Positions 16,804-25,384 of a DNA stretch of 64,000 nucleotides are shown here, one piece after another (position 1 is the stretch's first letter; each line of letters begins with the position of its first letter). The notes beneath the pieces are model-generated. The model made no database searches. It had not been told where the DNA came from and saw nothing but the letters and a program-made list of their open reading frames with translations. Both the position numbers and the translations under genes were made by a program. The stretch is from contig NZ_CP031705.1 in the NCBI RefSeq assembly GCF_022701255.1, positions 3,782,001 to 3,846,000 on the forward strand, read 5' to 3'. This stretch comes from Microcoleus vaginatus HSN003 (GTDB taxonomy: Bacteria; Cyanobacteriota; Cyanobacteriia; Cyanobacteriales; Microcoleaceae).

Positions 16804-18014
16804 TTTAGATTTTTCCTGTCAGAGGGGAGATGTTGACGGATTTGCTGCCATTTACCCAACCACGCTAGCAAATCTGAATCGCTGATTCGCCGTTTATGAG
16901 ATGGCGAGGGCAGCACTTCTGACAATTCTGCCGCTTTTCGCCCTGTTTGCTCAACCCAAGCATTTGTTAGGGTTTCACTTTCCAGCGATCCCTGTCCTAA
17001 TAATGCTTTTTGCAGTTGTAACTGTTCTTCTTTTCCGATAATTTCTACGGCAAAATCAGTGCTGTTTGCTTTTTGCAAAACACCTGCTAATGCTTGAATG
17101 TAAGCTTCGCTGTTGTCAACCTGCGGCGCTGATAAAGTTACAGGCTGTCCAAACCTGTTCCACCCGGCAAAAATAGCAACGATTAAAATAATTGTCGCCT
17201 GTATTAAAACGGGAAATAGAGGAGTTTTGGCTAAATAAGTGAATAAATTTCCCTGGTATTCGCGTTCAATAACTTCTGCATCTTTGTAGCCGTGAATGTA
17301 TTCGTCTACCCAGACTTTATTGAGGATTTCACTCGTTCCCTGGCTTTGGGGATTGCTCGAATTTTGGATTAATTTCACTTTTAGAGCCTGCTCGACCCCC
17401 TCTATTTCTTGTTCTCCACCTTCTAATTGAGTAACCAGCCCTGCTAAAAATTCATAATTACCTGGAAAATCCTGATAAGCATTAGCAGCTAAATGGGAGG
17501 TACTGGCAAAATAAACTGTTCCCTTACCAAGTGTTTTTCTCCAAACAATTGCCCCAAATTGATCGTCTAAAACTTGTTTTTTATTGCTGGGGTATCTCCG
17601 CCCCGTGTCAATCTTGATTTCCCCGGCTGAAGCTGGGTGCAAGCTACTAAAAGGTGCTGGTGTCACCGGGGCGCGAACTCCCAAATTTACCAAAGTATTG
17701 CCTTGTTCCACCCACTTTCTCTCTGTATCAGAAACAACTTCTGGTATCAATTTACTATAGATACGCAAAAGTGTACTGGGTGGTTTTGCATCTTGGTTTT
17801 TAGCAAAGTCTTCAAAAGGTTTTTGCCAGCGCTGAACCTCGGTTCCCCGTTTTGACATAAAAGCATACCATGCTCCGTAGCCGTCCGGCGCTCTATTATA
17901 AGTAGAACCGCTGTTGACTTTGTTGTTAGCCGGAGCAAATAGCAGGGTAATGATCATTATTGCAGTAATGGCGATCGCTCCCAACAACCACAACCTACGC
18001 TTTGACAAGTTCAT
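16800..18014 (-). CDS. DUF4350 membrane protein
   Basis: The 404-residue protein has an N-terminal membrane segment (LWLLGAIAITAIMIITLLF), then the DUF4350 opening STYNRAPDGYGAWYAFM, a long periplasmic-type domain and a second membrane segment near 270-290 (FPVLIQATIILIVAIFAGW). The cytoplasmic tail is polar. DUF4350 is a conserved member of MoxR/DUF58 clusters with no known activity. The gene is 6 bp from DUF4129 and overlaps MoxR, so all three are one transcript. Confidence 0.9.
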   Translation of the reverse strand: MNLSKRRLWLLGAIAITAIMIITLLFAPANNKVNSGSTYNRAPDGYGAWYAFMSKRGTEVQRWQKPFEDFAKNQDAKPPSTLLRIYSKLIPEVVSDTERKWVEQGNTLVNLGVRAPVTPAPFSSLHPASAGEIKIDTGRRYPSNKKQVLDDQFGAIVWRKTLGKGTVYFASTSHLAANAYQDFPGNYEFLAGLVTQLEGGEQEIEGVEQALKVKLIQNSSNPQSQGTSEILNKVWVDEYIHGYKDAEVIEREYQGNLFTYLAKTPLFPVLIQATIILIVAIFAGWNRFGQPVTLSAPQVDNSEAYIQALAGVLQKANSTDFAVEIIGKEEQLQLQKALLGQGSLESETLTNAWVEQTGRKAAELSEVLPSPSHKRRISDSDLLAWLGKWQQIRQHLPSDRKNLK

Positions 18015-18020
18015 CTATCT

Positions 18021-18614
18021 TTAATCCTTAATTTGTTGATAAGCTTGCTGACACTGTTCAAAGGTTGAGGCGTCAGCTTCCGTCTTACTAAAATATAACT
18101 GCTCATGTATTCTTATCAAAGTTTCGTAAGGCACTGGCTGCGGTAATTGCTGGATTAATTGCAAATATTCGCCATCCGTGCGGCTGGGTTGATAAACCAC
18201 GGTTCCCGCGTCATTTAACCGCTGCAACACGGCCATGTAAAGACAGCGGCAAGCTTGGCGGTATTTGCCTTGTTGCTGCAATTTTTGCGATCGCAAAAAC
18301 CACTCTGCTACCGACAAATCTTTAATTGTTTTTTTTGCACTTCCATCAGCTATTTGATTCCTCTTTTGAAAATTATGAATATAAAAACGTAACAGTTGCC
18401 AAATCTGCCAACTCGCCCAGACTGTGAGCAATGCTAAGATTAACCAAAAGGCCGTTTTAGCGATCGCCCCCAAGATGGGGGAATCAAACCAAGATGGCAA
18501 TTTGACATTCGGTATATTTTGGGCAGTTTTTAGTTCCCACCACTCCTGCAATCGCTGTTGCGACTGTCCTAATTGCCAGCCCAAATTAGTTTTATCAAAG
18601 GAGCTTTCAGACAT
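18021..18614 (-). CDS. DUF4129 protein, membrane-anchored
   Basis: The 197-residue protein has one central membrane segment (about 52-75) and a cytoplasmic C-terminal DUF4129 domain with the blocks VAEWFLRSQKLQQQGKYRQA and DGEYLQLIQQL. In actinobacteria and cyanobacteria DUF4129 domains occur beside MoxR/DUF58 pairs or fused to transglutaminase-like domains. It is the first gene of the four-gene unit, so the promoter should lie in the 477-bp spacer towards the flavodiiron gene. Confidence 0.88.
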   Translation of the reverse strand: MSESSFDKTNLGWQLGQSQQRLQEWWELKTAQNIPNVKLPSWFDSPILGAIAKTAFWLILALLTVWASWQIWQLLRFYIHNFQKRNQIADGSAKKTIKDLSVAEWFLRSQKLQQQGKYRQACRCLYMAVLQRLNDAGTVVYQPSRTDGEYLQLIQQLPQPVPYETLIRIHEQLYFSKTEADASTFEQCQQAYQQIKD

Positions 18615-19091
18615 AGCTTTACATCAATGAGTAGATTTTTGATTGCGGATTGGAAAATTTTTTCTTCTATCATTATCCCCAAATCCCCGACTTCTTAAAC
18701 ATATCCCGATAAGAGAGCGCGATCGCATTTGACGTTTGATTAGGTTGACTTAAATGCCGAGTTATTGTCCCTAATCCTAATTGCCGTGCGATCGAGAATC
18801 GCATTTGAGTGATATTCTTCTAAAGTGGCGATCGCCCAACCGCTTGAATTCAGTTTTATTACCACAGAGATAAGTTTATTGTCAACTGTTTATAGGCCCA
18901 AAATTGATTTTATTGAATTTTCCTTCTTCCTCAAATCCCTTACATCCGGTACAGTGCTTTGTTGCCGAACTGCCTTACGCCATAAATTTTGGGATACTTA
19001 ACAGCCTTATAAGAAATTTTATAAAGATTTACAAAAGAAACGTGTCAGAATGGAAACAATAAGGTAATGGGTAAAAGACAAGGAGGCACTG
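18615..19091. other. divergent intergenic region, DUF4129 operon / flv
   Basis: This 477-bp spacer must hold the promoters of the MoxR operon and the flavodiiron operon. It contains several HIP1-like GCGATCGC sites and an A/T-rich stretch just before the flv gene. A purine-rich AAGGAGG ribosome-binding site lies at 19079-19085, just ahead of the flv ATG. No RNA gene or repeat array is seen. Confidence 0.5.
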
Positions 19092-20819
19092 ATGGTAGCG
19101 CTGACTGAACGAGTCCAACGCAGATTGACGGTGGAAAAAGTCGAAATTGCCCCTGACACAACGGCAATTCGATGCCTGGACTGGGATAGAGACCGCTTTG
19201 ACATCGAATTCGGACTCAAAAACGGTACAACTTACAACTCATTCATCATTCGCGGTGAAAAAACTGCCCTCGTCGATACCTCGCACGAGAAGTTTCGCCA
19301 GCAATACATGGACACTCTGACGGGCGAAATTGACCCGAAAGAGATTGACTATCTAATTATCAGCCACACCGAACCAGACCACAGCGGTTTAGTCAAAGAC
19401 GTGCTGGCGTTGGCACCCCAAGCAATTGTCGTGGGGGCAAAAGTAGCAATTCAATTTTTAGAAAACCTTGTACACCAACCATTTGAGCGATTGGTAGTAA
19501 AAAACGGGGACAAACTAGATTTAGGAAACGGCCACATTATCGAATTTGTATCGGCCCCGAACTTGCACTGGCCCGATACTATTTTCAGCTACGACAGCAA
19601 AACTCAAGTGCTGTTCACCTGCGATGCTTTCGGGATGCACTACTGTTCCGACAGCACCTTCGATGACGATTTAGCAGCAGTTGAGGAAGATTACCACTTT
19701 TATTATGAGTGTTTGATGGCTCCCAATGCTCGATCGGTACTCGCTGCGATGAAGCGGATGGCCGAGTTGGGAGAAATTGGTACAGTTGCGACCGGTCACG
19801 GCCCGCTGCTGCGGCACAATGTGGTGGAACTTACCGGACGCTACAAAAAGTGGAGCCAAGCGCAAGCTAAGGCAGAAACCACTGTAGCGGTATTTTACAC
19901 TTCCGACTACGGATTTAGCGATCGACTCAGCCAGGCGATCGCCCACGGTATCACCAAAACCGGTGTCGCTGTGGAAATGATGGATTTGAGAATCGCCGAC
20001 TTGCAAGAAGTTGCGGAACTTGTCGGTAATGCTGCCGGCATCGTAATTTGTTCGCCACCGAGTGGCGGTACTGCTGCTGTGAATGCCGAAGCAGTAATCA
20101 ACACAATTTTAGTTGCAGCTAACAACAAACAATCTTTCGGTTTGTGTGAATCTGGTGGCGGCGATGACGTATCTATTTACCCGCTGAGAAACAAGTTCAA
20201 AGAGTTGGGTTTAAAAGAAGCATTTCCCAACATTTTAATTAAAGAATCACCGACAGAAGCGAGTTATCAACTTTGCGACGAAGCCGGCACCGACTTGGGA
20301 CAGTGGCTGACGCGGGACAAAGCAGTCAAACAGATGAAATCCCTCGATAGCGACCTCGATAAAGCTTTGGGACGAATCAGTGGCGGACTGTACATCATCA
20401 CCGCTCAAAAAGGCGATGTTAGCGGTGCGATGCTAGCTTCTTGGGTAACGCAGGCAAGTTTTAAACCGCTGGGTTTAACAATAGCAGTTGCGAAGGATCG
20501 GGCGATTGAATCGATGATGCACGCGGGAGATAAATTTGTTCTCAACGTGCTCGAAGAAGGCAATTATCAAACCTTGATGAGGCACTTTTTAAAGCGTTTT
20601 GCTCCTGGTGCCGATCGATTTGCCGGAGTTAAAACTCAACCTGCTACCAACGGTTCTCCGATTTTGACCGATGCTTTGGCGTACATGGAATGCGAAGTAG
20701 TCAGCCGGATGGAACTTTCGGATCATCATATCGTATATGCGATCGTCGATAGCGGCCGCGTATCCAATCCCGATGCACTGCCGGCAGTTCACCACCGCAA
20801 AGTGGGAAATCACTATTAG
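19092..20819 (+). CDS. flv3: flavodiiron protein with canonical diiron site (Flv3-type)
   Basis: The 575-residue protein has the three-domain layout of cyanobacterial flavodiiron proteins: metallo-beta-lactamase-like diiron domain (1-255), flavodoxin-like FMN domain (about 265-400), and a C-terminal NAD(P)H:flavin reductase-like domain (about 425-575). The diiron ligands are all present: H92, E94, D96 in SHTEPDHSG, H159, D178 in TCDAFGMH, and H236 in GHGP. Flv3 with Flv1 reduces oxygen to water using electrons from photosystem I. I chose Flv3 over Flv2 because the partner downstream is Flv1-like; the choice is not certain. An AAGGAGG site precedes the ATG. Confidence 0.87.
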   Translation: MVALTERVQRRLTVEKVEIAPDTTAIRCLDWDRDRFDIEFGLKNGTTYNSFIIRGEKTALVDTSHEKFRQQYMDTLTGEIDPKEIDYLIISHTEPDHSGLVKDVLALAPQAIVVGAKVAIQFLENLVHQPFERLVVKNGDKLDLGNGHIIEFVSAPNLHWPDTIFSYDSKTQVLFTCDAFGMHYCSDSTFDDDLAAVEEDYHFYYECLMAPNARSVLAAMKRMAELGEIGTVATGHGPLLRHNVVELTGRYKKWSQAQAKAETTVAVFYTSDYGFSDRLSQAIAHGITKTGVAVEMMDLRIADLQEVAELVGNAAGIVICSPPSGGTAAVNAEAVINTILVAANNKQSFGLCESGGGDDVSIYPLRNKFKELGLKEAFPNILIKESPTEASYQLCDEAGTDLGQWLTRDKAVKQMKSLDSDLDKALGRISGGLYIITAQKGDVSGAMLASWVTQASFKPLGLTIAVAKDRAIESMMHAGDKFVLNVLEEGNYQTLMRHFLKRFAPGADRFAGVKTQPATNGSPILTDALAYMECEVVSRMELSDHHIVYAIVDSGRVSNPDALPAVHHRKVGNHY

Positions 20820-21171
20820 GAAGTCTGTTGACGGTTGACAGTTGACTGTTGTCAGTTGACAGTTGACTGTTGGCAGTTGTCAGAAGCAATAGGGAAATTC
20901 AACGATATATTAATACTGATCGACTGTCTGAGTCAACACACCCCAAACTTATGAGTAAGGTGCGTCAGCCGATGTTTTGTTCGACTTCATCATCGACTAT
21001 CTACTGACGCACCCTACAATTACAGTCCAGGACGCAACTGGCTACGCAAAAACTCTCAACGTTGGGTGCTTGTGGCGCACCTTACCGGGTTCTGGGTGTT
21101 GGGTGCGCCACAAACACCTTACCGGGCCAACCGTTGTCATTTTGACTCCATTTTAACTAGGGGAATTGCCA
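20820..21171. repeat. repeat-filled spacer between flv3-type and vWA genes
   Basis: Bases 20828-20882 hold about eight heptamers close to TTGACAG or TTGACTG. A palindrome has arms GGTGCGTCAG (20959-20968) and CTGACGCACC (21004-21013), and a second has arms 21065-21081 and 21102-21118 with 16 of 17 bases paired. Thus three unrelated repeats sit inside what looks like one operon. They may attenuate or stabilise the transcript between the first and second genes. Confidence 0.75.
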
Positions 21172-21801
21172 ATGCCTGTCAATCTTTTAGAAGACCGAGA
21201 TTACACAATTATTATTGCCAGAAGCGATGCCAGCAGAGACCCCCAACATCCTTGGTACGAGGATTGGATAGAAGCACAGGCATCTCTGATCGATTTAGCA
21301 AAAAAATGTCAGGAATTTGACAGCGACGGCATCACTCTTTACGAGGCTTCTACTCCTATGTGGAAGTATAAAAATTCCAATGTGGCGCGGTTAGCTGAAA
21401 TTTTGCAGCGACAAAATACGGAACCGGATTCAGCAAACCCCACTGCAATTAATTTGGAAGAAGCTCTTAATGCAAGTTTTACCGATTATTTCGTCAACAA
21501 AACAGATGGCAAAAGGAATAAAGGAGCAATAATTGTTGCAGTCCTTGATGAAAAACCCGCACAAGTCGCTGCTGTCGCCGAAATTATTGTAAGTGCGGCA
21601 AATAAAATAGAGGAAGATGAAGAAATTGGAGTGAGCTTTATCCAAATTGGGGACGATCTGAAAACCAGGGAATTTCTGATTGACCTAGATACCAATTTAC
21701 AGGGTCGAGGTGCAAGGTTTGACATTGTAGATACTAAATTTTGGCACGAAATCAAAAGAAGTTCTGTAGTTCAGTTTCTCATAGGTGCAATTAATGACTA
21801 A
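21172..21801 (+). CDS. vWA-like protein with degenerate MIDAS, in flavodiiron operon
   Basis: The 209-residue protein is read from the ATG at 21172, five bases after AGGGGAA. The order of secondary structure blocks follows a von Willebrand A domain: YTIIIARSDASRD at the start, SDGITLYEASTP, PTAINLEEALN, and VAVLDEKPAQ. The usual metal motif DxSxS is altered because the first aspartate is alanine, while the later threonine and aspartate positions remain. It probably does not bind metal in the standard way. Its stop overlaps the next flavodiiron gene by 8 bp, so the two are translationally coupled, suggesting a role in assembly or regulation of the Flv pair. That role is inferred. Confidence 0.75.
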   Translation: MPVNLLEDRDYTIIIARSDASRDPQHPWYEDWIEAQASLIDLAKKCQEFDSDGITLYEASTPMWKYKNSNVARLAEILQRQNTEPDSANPTAINLEEALNASFTDYFVNKTDGKRNKGAIIVAVLDEKPAQVAAVAEIIVSAANKIEEDEEIGVSFIQIGDDLKTREFLIDLDTNLQGRGARFDIVDTKFWHEIKRSSVVQFLIGAIND

Positions 21802-23539
21802 CACTTTGACTCCTAGACTCGCATCGGATACCAAACCCCGTGACGTGCAGTTTATCCCGATCGCACTCGATACTTTTATTGTACGATCGCGCACTTGGGA
21901 CAGACTCAAATTTGAAGTCGAGTATTCGCTGCAAAAGGGTACGACAGCAAATAGCTATATTATTCAAGCTGACAAAACTGCTTTGTTCGACCCGCCGGGG
22001 GAATCTTTTACTCAAAATTACCTGGAATTTTTGCAGCAACGGGTGGACTTGACAAAGCTGGATTACATAATTTTGGGGCATTTCAATGCTAACAGAGCAA
22101 GCACGATTAAAGCTTTGTTAGAAGTAGCTCCTGAAGTAGCTTTGGTTTGCACGAATCCAGCGGCAATTAATTTACGAGCCGCTTTCCCCGACCAAGAATT
22201 AAACATTATGATCGTTCGGGGAGAAGAAACTCTCAACTTAGGAAAAGGTCACGCCTTAAAATTCATTGCGACTCCGACTCCCCGCTGGCCTGACCAACTT
22301 TGCACCTACGATCCGCACACTCGAATCGTGTTCACTGACAAACTATTTGGAGCTCACGTTTGCGGCGACCAAGTATTTGATGAAGGCTGGAGCGTTTACA
22401 GCGAAGATCGGCGCTATTATTACGATTCTCTGCACGCATCTCAGGCAAAACAAGTGCTGACCGCAATGGATAAATTAGCGGATTTACCAACAGCATTTTA
22501 TGCTCCCGGTCACGGCCCGATCGTCCGTTACGGCCTTAATGAACTGAGCAATTTGTATCGGGAATGGAGCCAGCAACAAAATTCCAAAGACTTGACAGTT
22601 GCTTTGATTTATGCTTCGGCATACGGAAATACGGCGACTTTAGCGCAGGCGATCGCCAAAGGAATTACGAAAGCAGGCGTTGCGGTGGAAAGTATCAACT
22701 GCGAATTTGCCGAACCAGGAGAAATCAAAGATGCTATCGAAAAATGCGCGGGATTTATCATCGGAACTCCCACGCTAGCAGGACACGCTCCGACGCAAAT
22801 TCAAACTGCTTTGGGAATTGTTTTATCTACCGCAACTAAGAGCAAACTAGCGGGGGTTTTCGGTTCTTTTGGCTGGAGTGGAGAGGCGATCGACTTAGTG
22901 GAAAATAAGCTGAAAGATGCCGGCTATCGAATTGGATTTGAGCCGATTAGAACCAAATTTAAGCCGACGGCGGCGACGATTCACGAGTGCACAGATGTGG
23001 GAACAGATTTTGCTCAAGCTTTGATTAAAGCGCAAAAATTGCGGGCACCAAAACCGCAGTTAGCAGCAGGGAGCGATCGCACTGAACAAGCCGTAGGGAG
23101 ACTCGTTGGTTCGCTGTGTGTAGTCTCGGCGAAGCGGGAGGATGTCACCAGTGCGATGCTGGCTTCCTGGGTGTCGCAAGCAACGTTTAATCCGCCCGGT
23201 GTGACGATTGCGGTGGCCAAAGATCGATCGATCGAATCTTTGATGTATGCCGGAGATAAATTTGTGCTCAACATCTTAGCAGAAGGGCGACAGTTGCGGA
23301 AGTATTTCATGAAAAACTTTGCTCCGGGAGAAGACAGATTTGCCGGAGTTGAAACAATGGAAGCTAGCAACGGCTGTCTCGTTTTGACTGATGCTCTAGC
23401 TTATCTGGAATGCGAAGTGATAAGTCGGATGGAATGCGGCGATCACTGGGTAGTCTATGCGGCGATTGACAACGGTCATTTGCTCAAAAATGAGGGCGTG
23501 ACAGCGGTGCACTACCGGAAATCTGGGACTCATTATTAA
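21794..23539 (+). CDS. flv1: flavodiiron protein with non-canonical metal site (Flv1-type)
   Basis: The 581-residue protein has the same three domains as the upstream flavodiiron gene. The ATG at 21794 lies inside the end of the vWA gene. The diiron ligands are replaced: the HxExDH motif reads HFNANR (96-101), the next histidine is R164, the bridging aspartate position is K183, and only H240 remains. This pattern is known for Flv1 and Flv4, which pair with Flv3 or Flv2 as heterodimers. The C-terminal flavin reductase-like domain (DVTSAMLASWVSQATFNPPG) is intact. It should take part in oxygen photoreduction with its partner. Flv1 rather than Flv4 is my best reading. Confidence 0.85.
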   Translation: MTNTLTPRLASDTKPRDVQFIPIALDTFIVRSRTWDRLKFEVEYSLQKGTTANSYIIQADKTALFDPPGESFTQNYLEFLQQRVDLTKLDYIILGHFNANRASTIKALLEVAPEVALVCTNPAAINLRAAFPDQELNIMIVRGEETLNLGKGHALKFIATPTPRWPDQLCTYDPHTRIVFTDKLFGAHVCGDQVFDEGWSVYSEDRRYYYDSLHASQAKQVLTAMDKLADLPTAFYAPGHGPIVRYGLNELSNLYREWSQQQNSKDLTVALIYASAYGNTATLAQAIAKGITKAGVAVESINCEFAEPGEIKDAIEKCAGFIIGTPTLAGHAPTQIQTALGIVLSTATKSKLAGVFGSFGWSGEAIDLVENKLKDAGYRIGFEPIRTKFKPTAATIHECTDVGTDFAQALIKAQKLRAPKPQLAAGSDRTEQAVGRLVGSLCVVSAKREDVTSAMLASWVSQATFNPPGVTIAVAKDRSIESLMYAGDKFVLNILAEGRQLRKYFMKNFAPGEDRFAGVETMEASNGCLVLTDALAYLECEVISRMECGDHWVVYAAIDNGHLLKNEGVTAVHYRKSGTHY

Positions 23540-23563
23540 CGGGAAGTAATCTTGATAAATCCT

Positions 23564-23709
23564 CGCTTTTCCACAAGTCCGCCGGGGGTTTAAACCCCCG
23601 GCTAATAGCAAAAGTCCTCTAAAGAGGACTGATGATTTTAACAGTCCTCTTTAGAGGACTTTCGCTTTGAGGCAGGGGTTTAAACCCCTGCCGGACTGGG
23701 GGAAAGCGC
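23564..23709. repeat. nested palindromes after flv1
   Basis: Four perfect palindromes lie in series: 23582-23601 (CCGGGGGTTTAAACCCCCGG), 23613-23630 (AGTCCTCTAAAGAGGACT), 23643-23660 (AGTCCTCTTTAGAGGACT) and 23673-23690 (CAGGGGTTTAAACCCCTG). They are enclosed by outer arms near 23564-23581 and 23692-23709, so the whole forms one large symmetric structure. It lies between convergent flv1 and pgsA and probably acts as a two-way terminator as well as a repeat element. Confidence 0.85.
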
Positions 23710-23732
23710 GTGTTTAATGATATAAAACTCCC

Positions 23733-24251
23733 TTACTTTTCTTTTATTTCCTGTTCCGGCCACAGATAAATAGCACCCGAAATCAACGTTAAAGCCACAG
23801 AAACCCAAAAAGCAATTAATGCGGGAAAATTCCACGCTTCAGACAGAGGAGCAATTAAAAGTGCGATCGCCACAATCTGACTCACCGTCTTCAATTTGCC
23901 CCAAATATTAGCTCCCGAAATCGTAGTTTTATTAACACGCCACCCCGCAATTGTCAACTCCCTGCCCAAAATCAAAAATACTCCCCAAGCCGGAACTCGA
24001 CCCAACTCAATCAACACTAAAAGCGGCGCGAGAACCAACAATTTATCCACCAAAGGATCGAGAAACTTACCCAAATCGGTAATTTGATTCAGCTTCCTAG
24101 CCAAATAGCCGTCCAGCCAATCAGTAGCCGCAGCTACCACAAAAATCGCCGTGCAAATCCAGCGACTTTGCGCGCTTGGGTCGTACAAACCGTAGAGCAG
24201 AAAAGGCACTCCCAGCAAGCGAGAGAAAGTAATCAAATTAGGCAAATTCAT
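23733..24251 (-). CDS. pgsA: CDP-diacylglycerol--glycerol-3-phosphate 3-phosphatidyltransferase
   Basis: The 172-residue protein from the ATG at 24251 (MNLPNLITFSRLL) has the CDP-alcohol phosphotransferase signature D-x2-D-G-x2-A-R-x8-G-x3-D-x3-D, seen in the block that starts DWLDGYLARKLN and ends KFLDPLVD. Several membrane segments follow. It makes phosphatidylglycerophosphate, precursor of phosphatidylglycerol, which cyanobacteria need for photosystem function. Upstream starts exist but would read into the palindromic repeat that begins 10 bp before the ATG. Confidence 0.94.
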   Translation of the reverse strand: MNLPNLITFSRLLGVPFLLYGLYDPSAQSRWICTAIFVVAAATDWLDGYLARKLNQITDLGKFLDPLVDKLLVLAPLLVLIELGRVPAWGVFLILGRELTIAGWRVNKTTISGANIWGKLKTVSQIVAIALLIAPLSEAWNFPALIAFWVSVALTLISGAIYLWPEQEIKEK

Positions 24252-24260
24252 AATAGATAT

Positions 24261-24391
24261 GACTAAGGCCAACTGGCACATTAAACAAAGGTATGTAGTT
24301 GCGCTTGGGCGCTCTTTCCTAAGCTAAGAGCGCTAAAGCGCAACTACATACCTAAAATTTAACCCTATTTGTGACAGTTGGTCTTAATCCT
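24261..24391. repeat. nested inverted repeat upstream of pgsA
   Basis: A near-perfect palindrome spans 24290-24352 with arms GGTATGTAGTTGCGCTT and the complement, plus an inner pair GCGCTCTT / AAGAGCGC. A second, weaker pair of arms (about 24261-24279 and 24373-24391) encloses it. The size and nested form fit a miniature transposable or REP-like element, sitting in the pgsA leader. Confidence 0.8.
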
Positions 24392-24456
24392 AATAGAAAG
24401 AAGTTCGGCCACGATACAGTGTAAGGGATTTAACGGATGTAACCTATATCAGGAAG

Positions 24457-25302
24457 TCAGAAGTAGATCGCGCAATTCATTAACTGTCTATCCAGTTCTC
24501 TGATATAATCTCTGCCGTAAGATTTATTTTCTAATCCTTGTACCAGATTTTCGGGCAGGTCTTGGGCAATTTCATTGCTACAGGAAGCCGCAGCTAAAGC
24601 AATAGTTGCTACTGTATCGACATCTCCCGAAAAAGCAATGCAATCTTGGAGCAGTTTGCTCATACTATCATTTCGCATGACCGCAGTAATAGCTGCTCTA
24701 ACACAGTCCAAACCTTTAACGCTAACTTTTCCTTGCCAAGGTATCGACCACTCACCAGCTACGTGCTTTTCTAGAAAATTTGCCAAATTCTTCTTTAAAC
24801 CTAGCTGATAAATAAAGTAATGGGACATCAAAGCGGCCGCTATAGCTGCTTTAAGGCCATCAGGAGTGTTGTGAGTAATGGCAGCTTGAATGGTAGCATT
24901 TTCAATAACTTTTTCAATAGTAGGAAAAACGCCAATGGGCCCGGCTCGCATCGCCGATCCGCTTTTATCGCTAGCGGAGTGAATTTTTGCTAAGAATTCT
25001 TTGCCGTCTTGAACTTGTAGCAAAAAATTGTAAAATTTGCCAGCATAACCAACTCGCCGATCGCGCTGAAAAGCTGCAACAAATTTGCTGGCTAAAAGTT
25101 CCGGTGTCCAAGGTTCTCCGCTGACGATAGCTTCTGCGACGGCTAAACTCATCTGCGTATCATCTGTGTAACATCCAGGCTGGATCTCGTGACGGGGATG
25201 CTTGATGTAACCGTTGAGATTGTTGTACATTTCAATCGTCTGCTGGTCAACAAATTCAAAACCAGCACCGTAAGCGTCACCAATTGCTAATTCTATTAAC
25301 AT
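24457..25302 (-). CDS. ADP-ribosylglycohydrolase-family protein
   Basis: The 281-residue protein has the DraG/ARH family blocks: LAIGDAYGAGFEF near the start, CYTDDTQMSLAVAEA with metal-binding T-D-D, and the C-terminal SGDVDTVATIALAAA that supplies the second metal-binding aspartate. These enzymes remove ADP-ribose from proteins or hydrolyse ADP-ribose derivatives using a two-magnesium centre. The final motif usually reads GGDxDT; here the second glycine position is serine (FSGDVDT), a small departure. No nitrogenase genes or DraT partner are nearby, so the target is not known. Confidence 0.88.
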   Translation of the reverse strand: MLIELAIGDAYGAGFEFVDQQTIEMYNNLNGYIKHPRHEIQPGCYTDDTQMSLAVAEAIVSGEPWTPELLASKFVAAFQRDRRVGYAGKFYNFLLQVQDGKEFLAKIHSASDKSGSAMRAGPIGVFPTIEKVIENATIQAAITHNTPDGLKAAIAAALMSHYFIYQLGLKKNLANFLEKHVAGEWSIPWQGKVSVKGLDCVRAAITAVMRNDSMSKLLQDCIAFSGDVDTVATIALAAASCSNEIAQDLPENLVQGLENKSYGRDYIRELDRQLMNCAIYF

Positions 25303-25384
25303 ATATTTAATCCGTTTCCTACTATTTCATCCGCTTTTTTTCCTAAAATTTAAAATCCCAAAACACCCCAAAATAGCAAATCTA

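Noticed and set aside
24457..25302. DraG nitrogenase-reactivating enzyme
   Set aside because: Family match is good but no DraT or nif gene is near, so a nitrogenase role is not supported.
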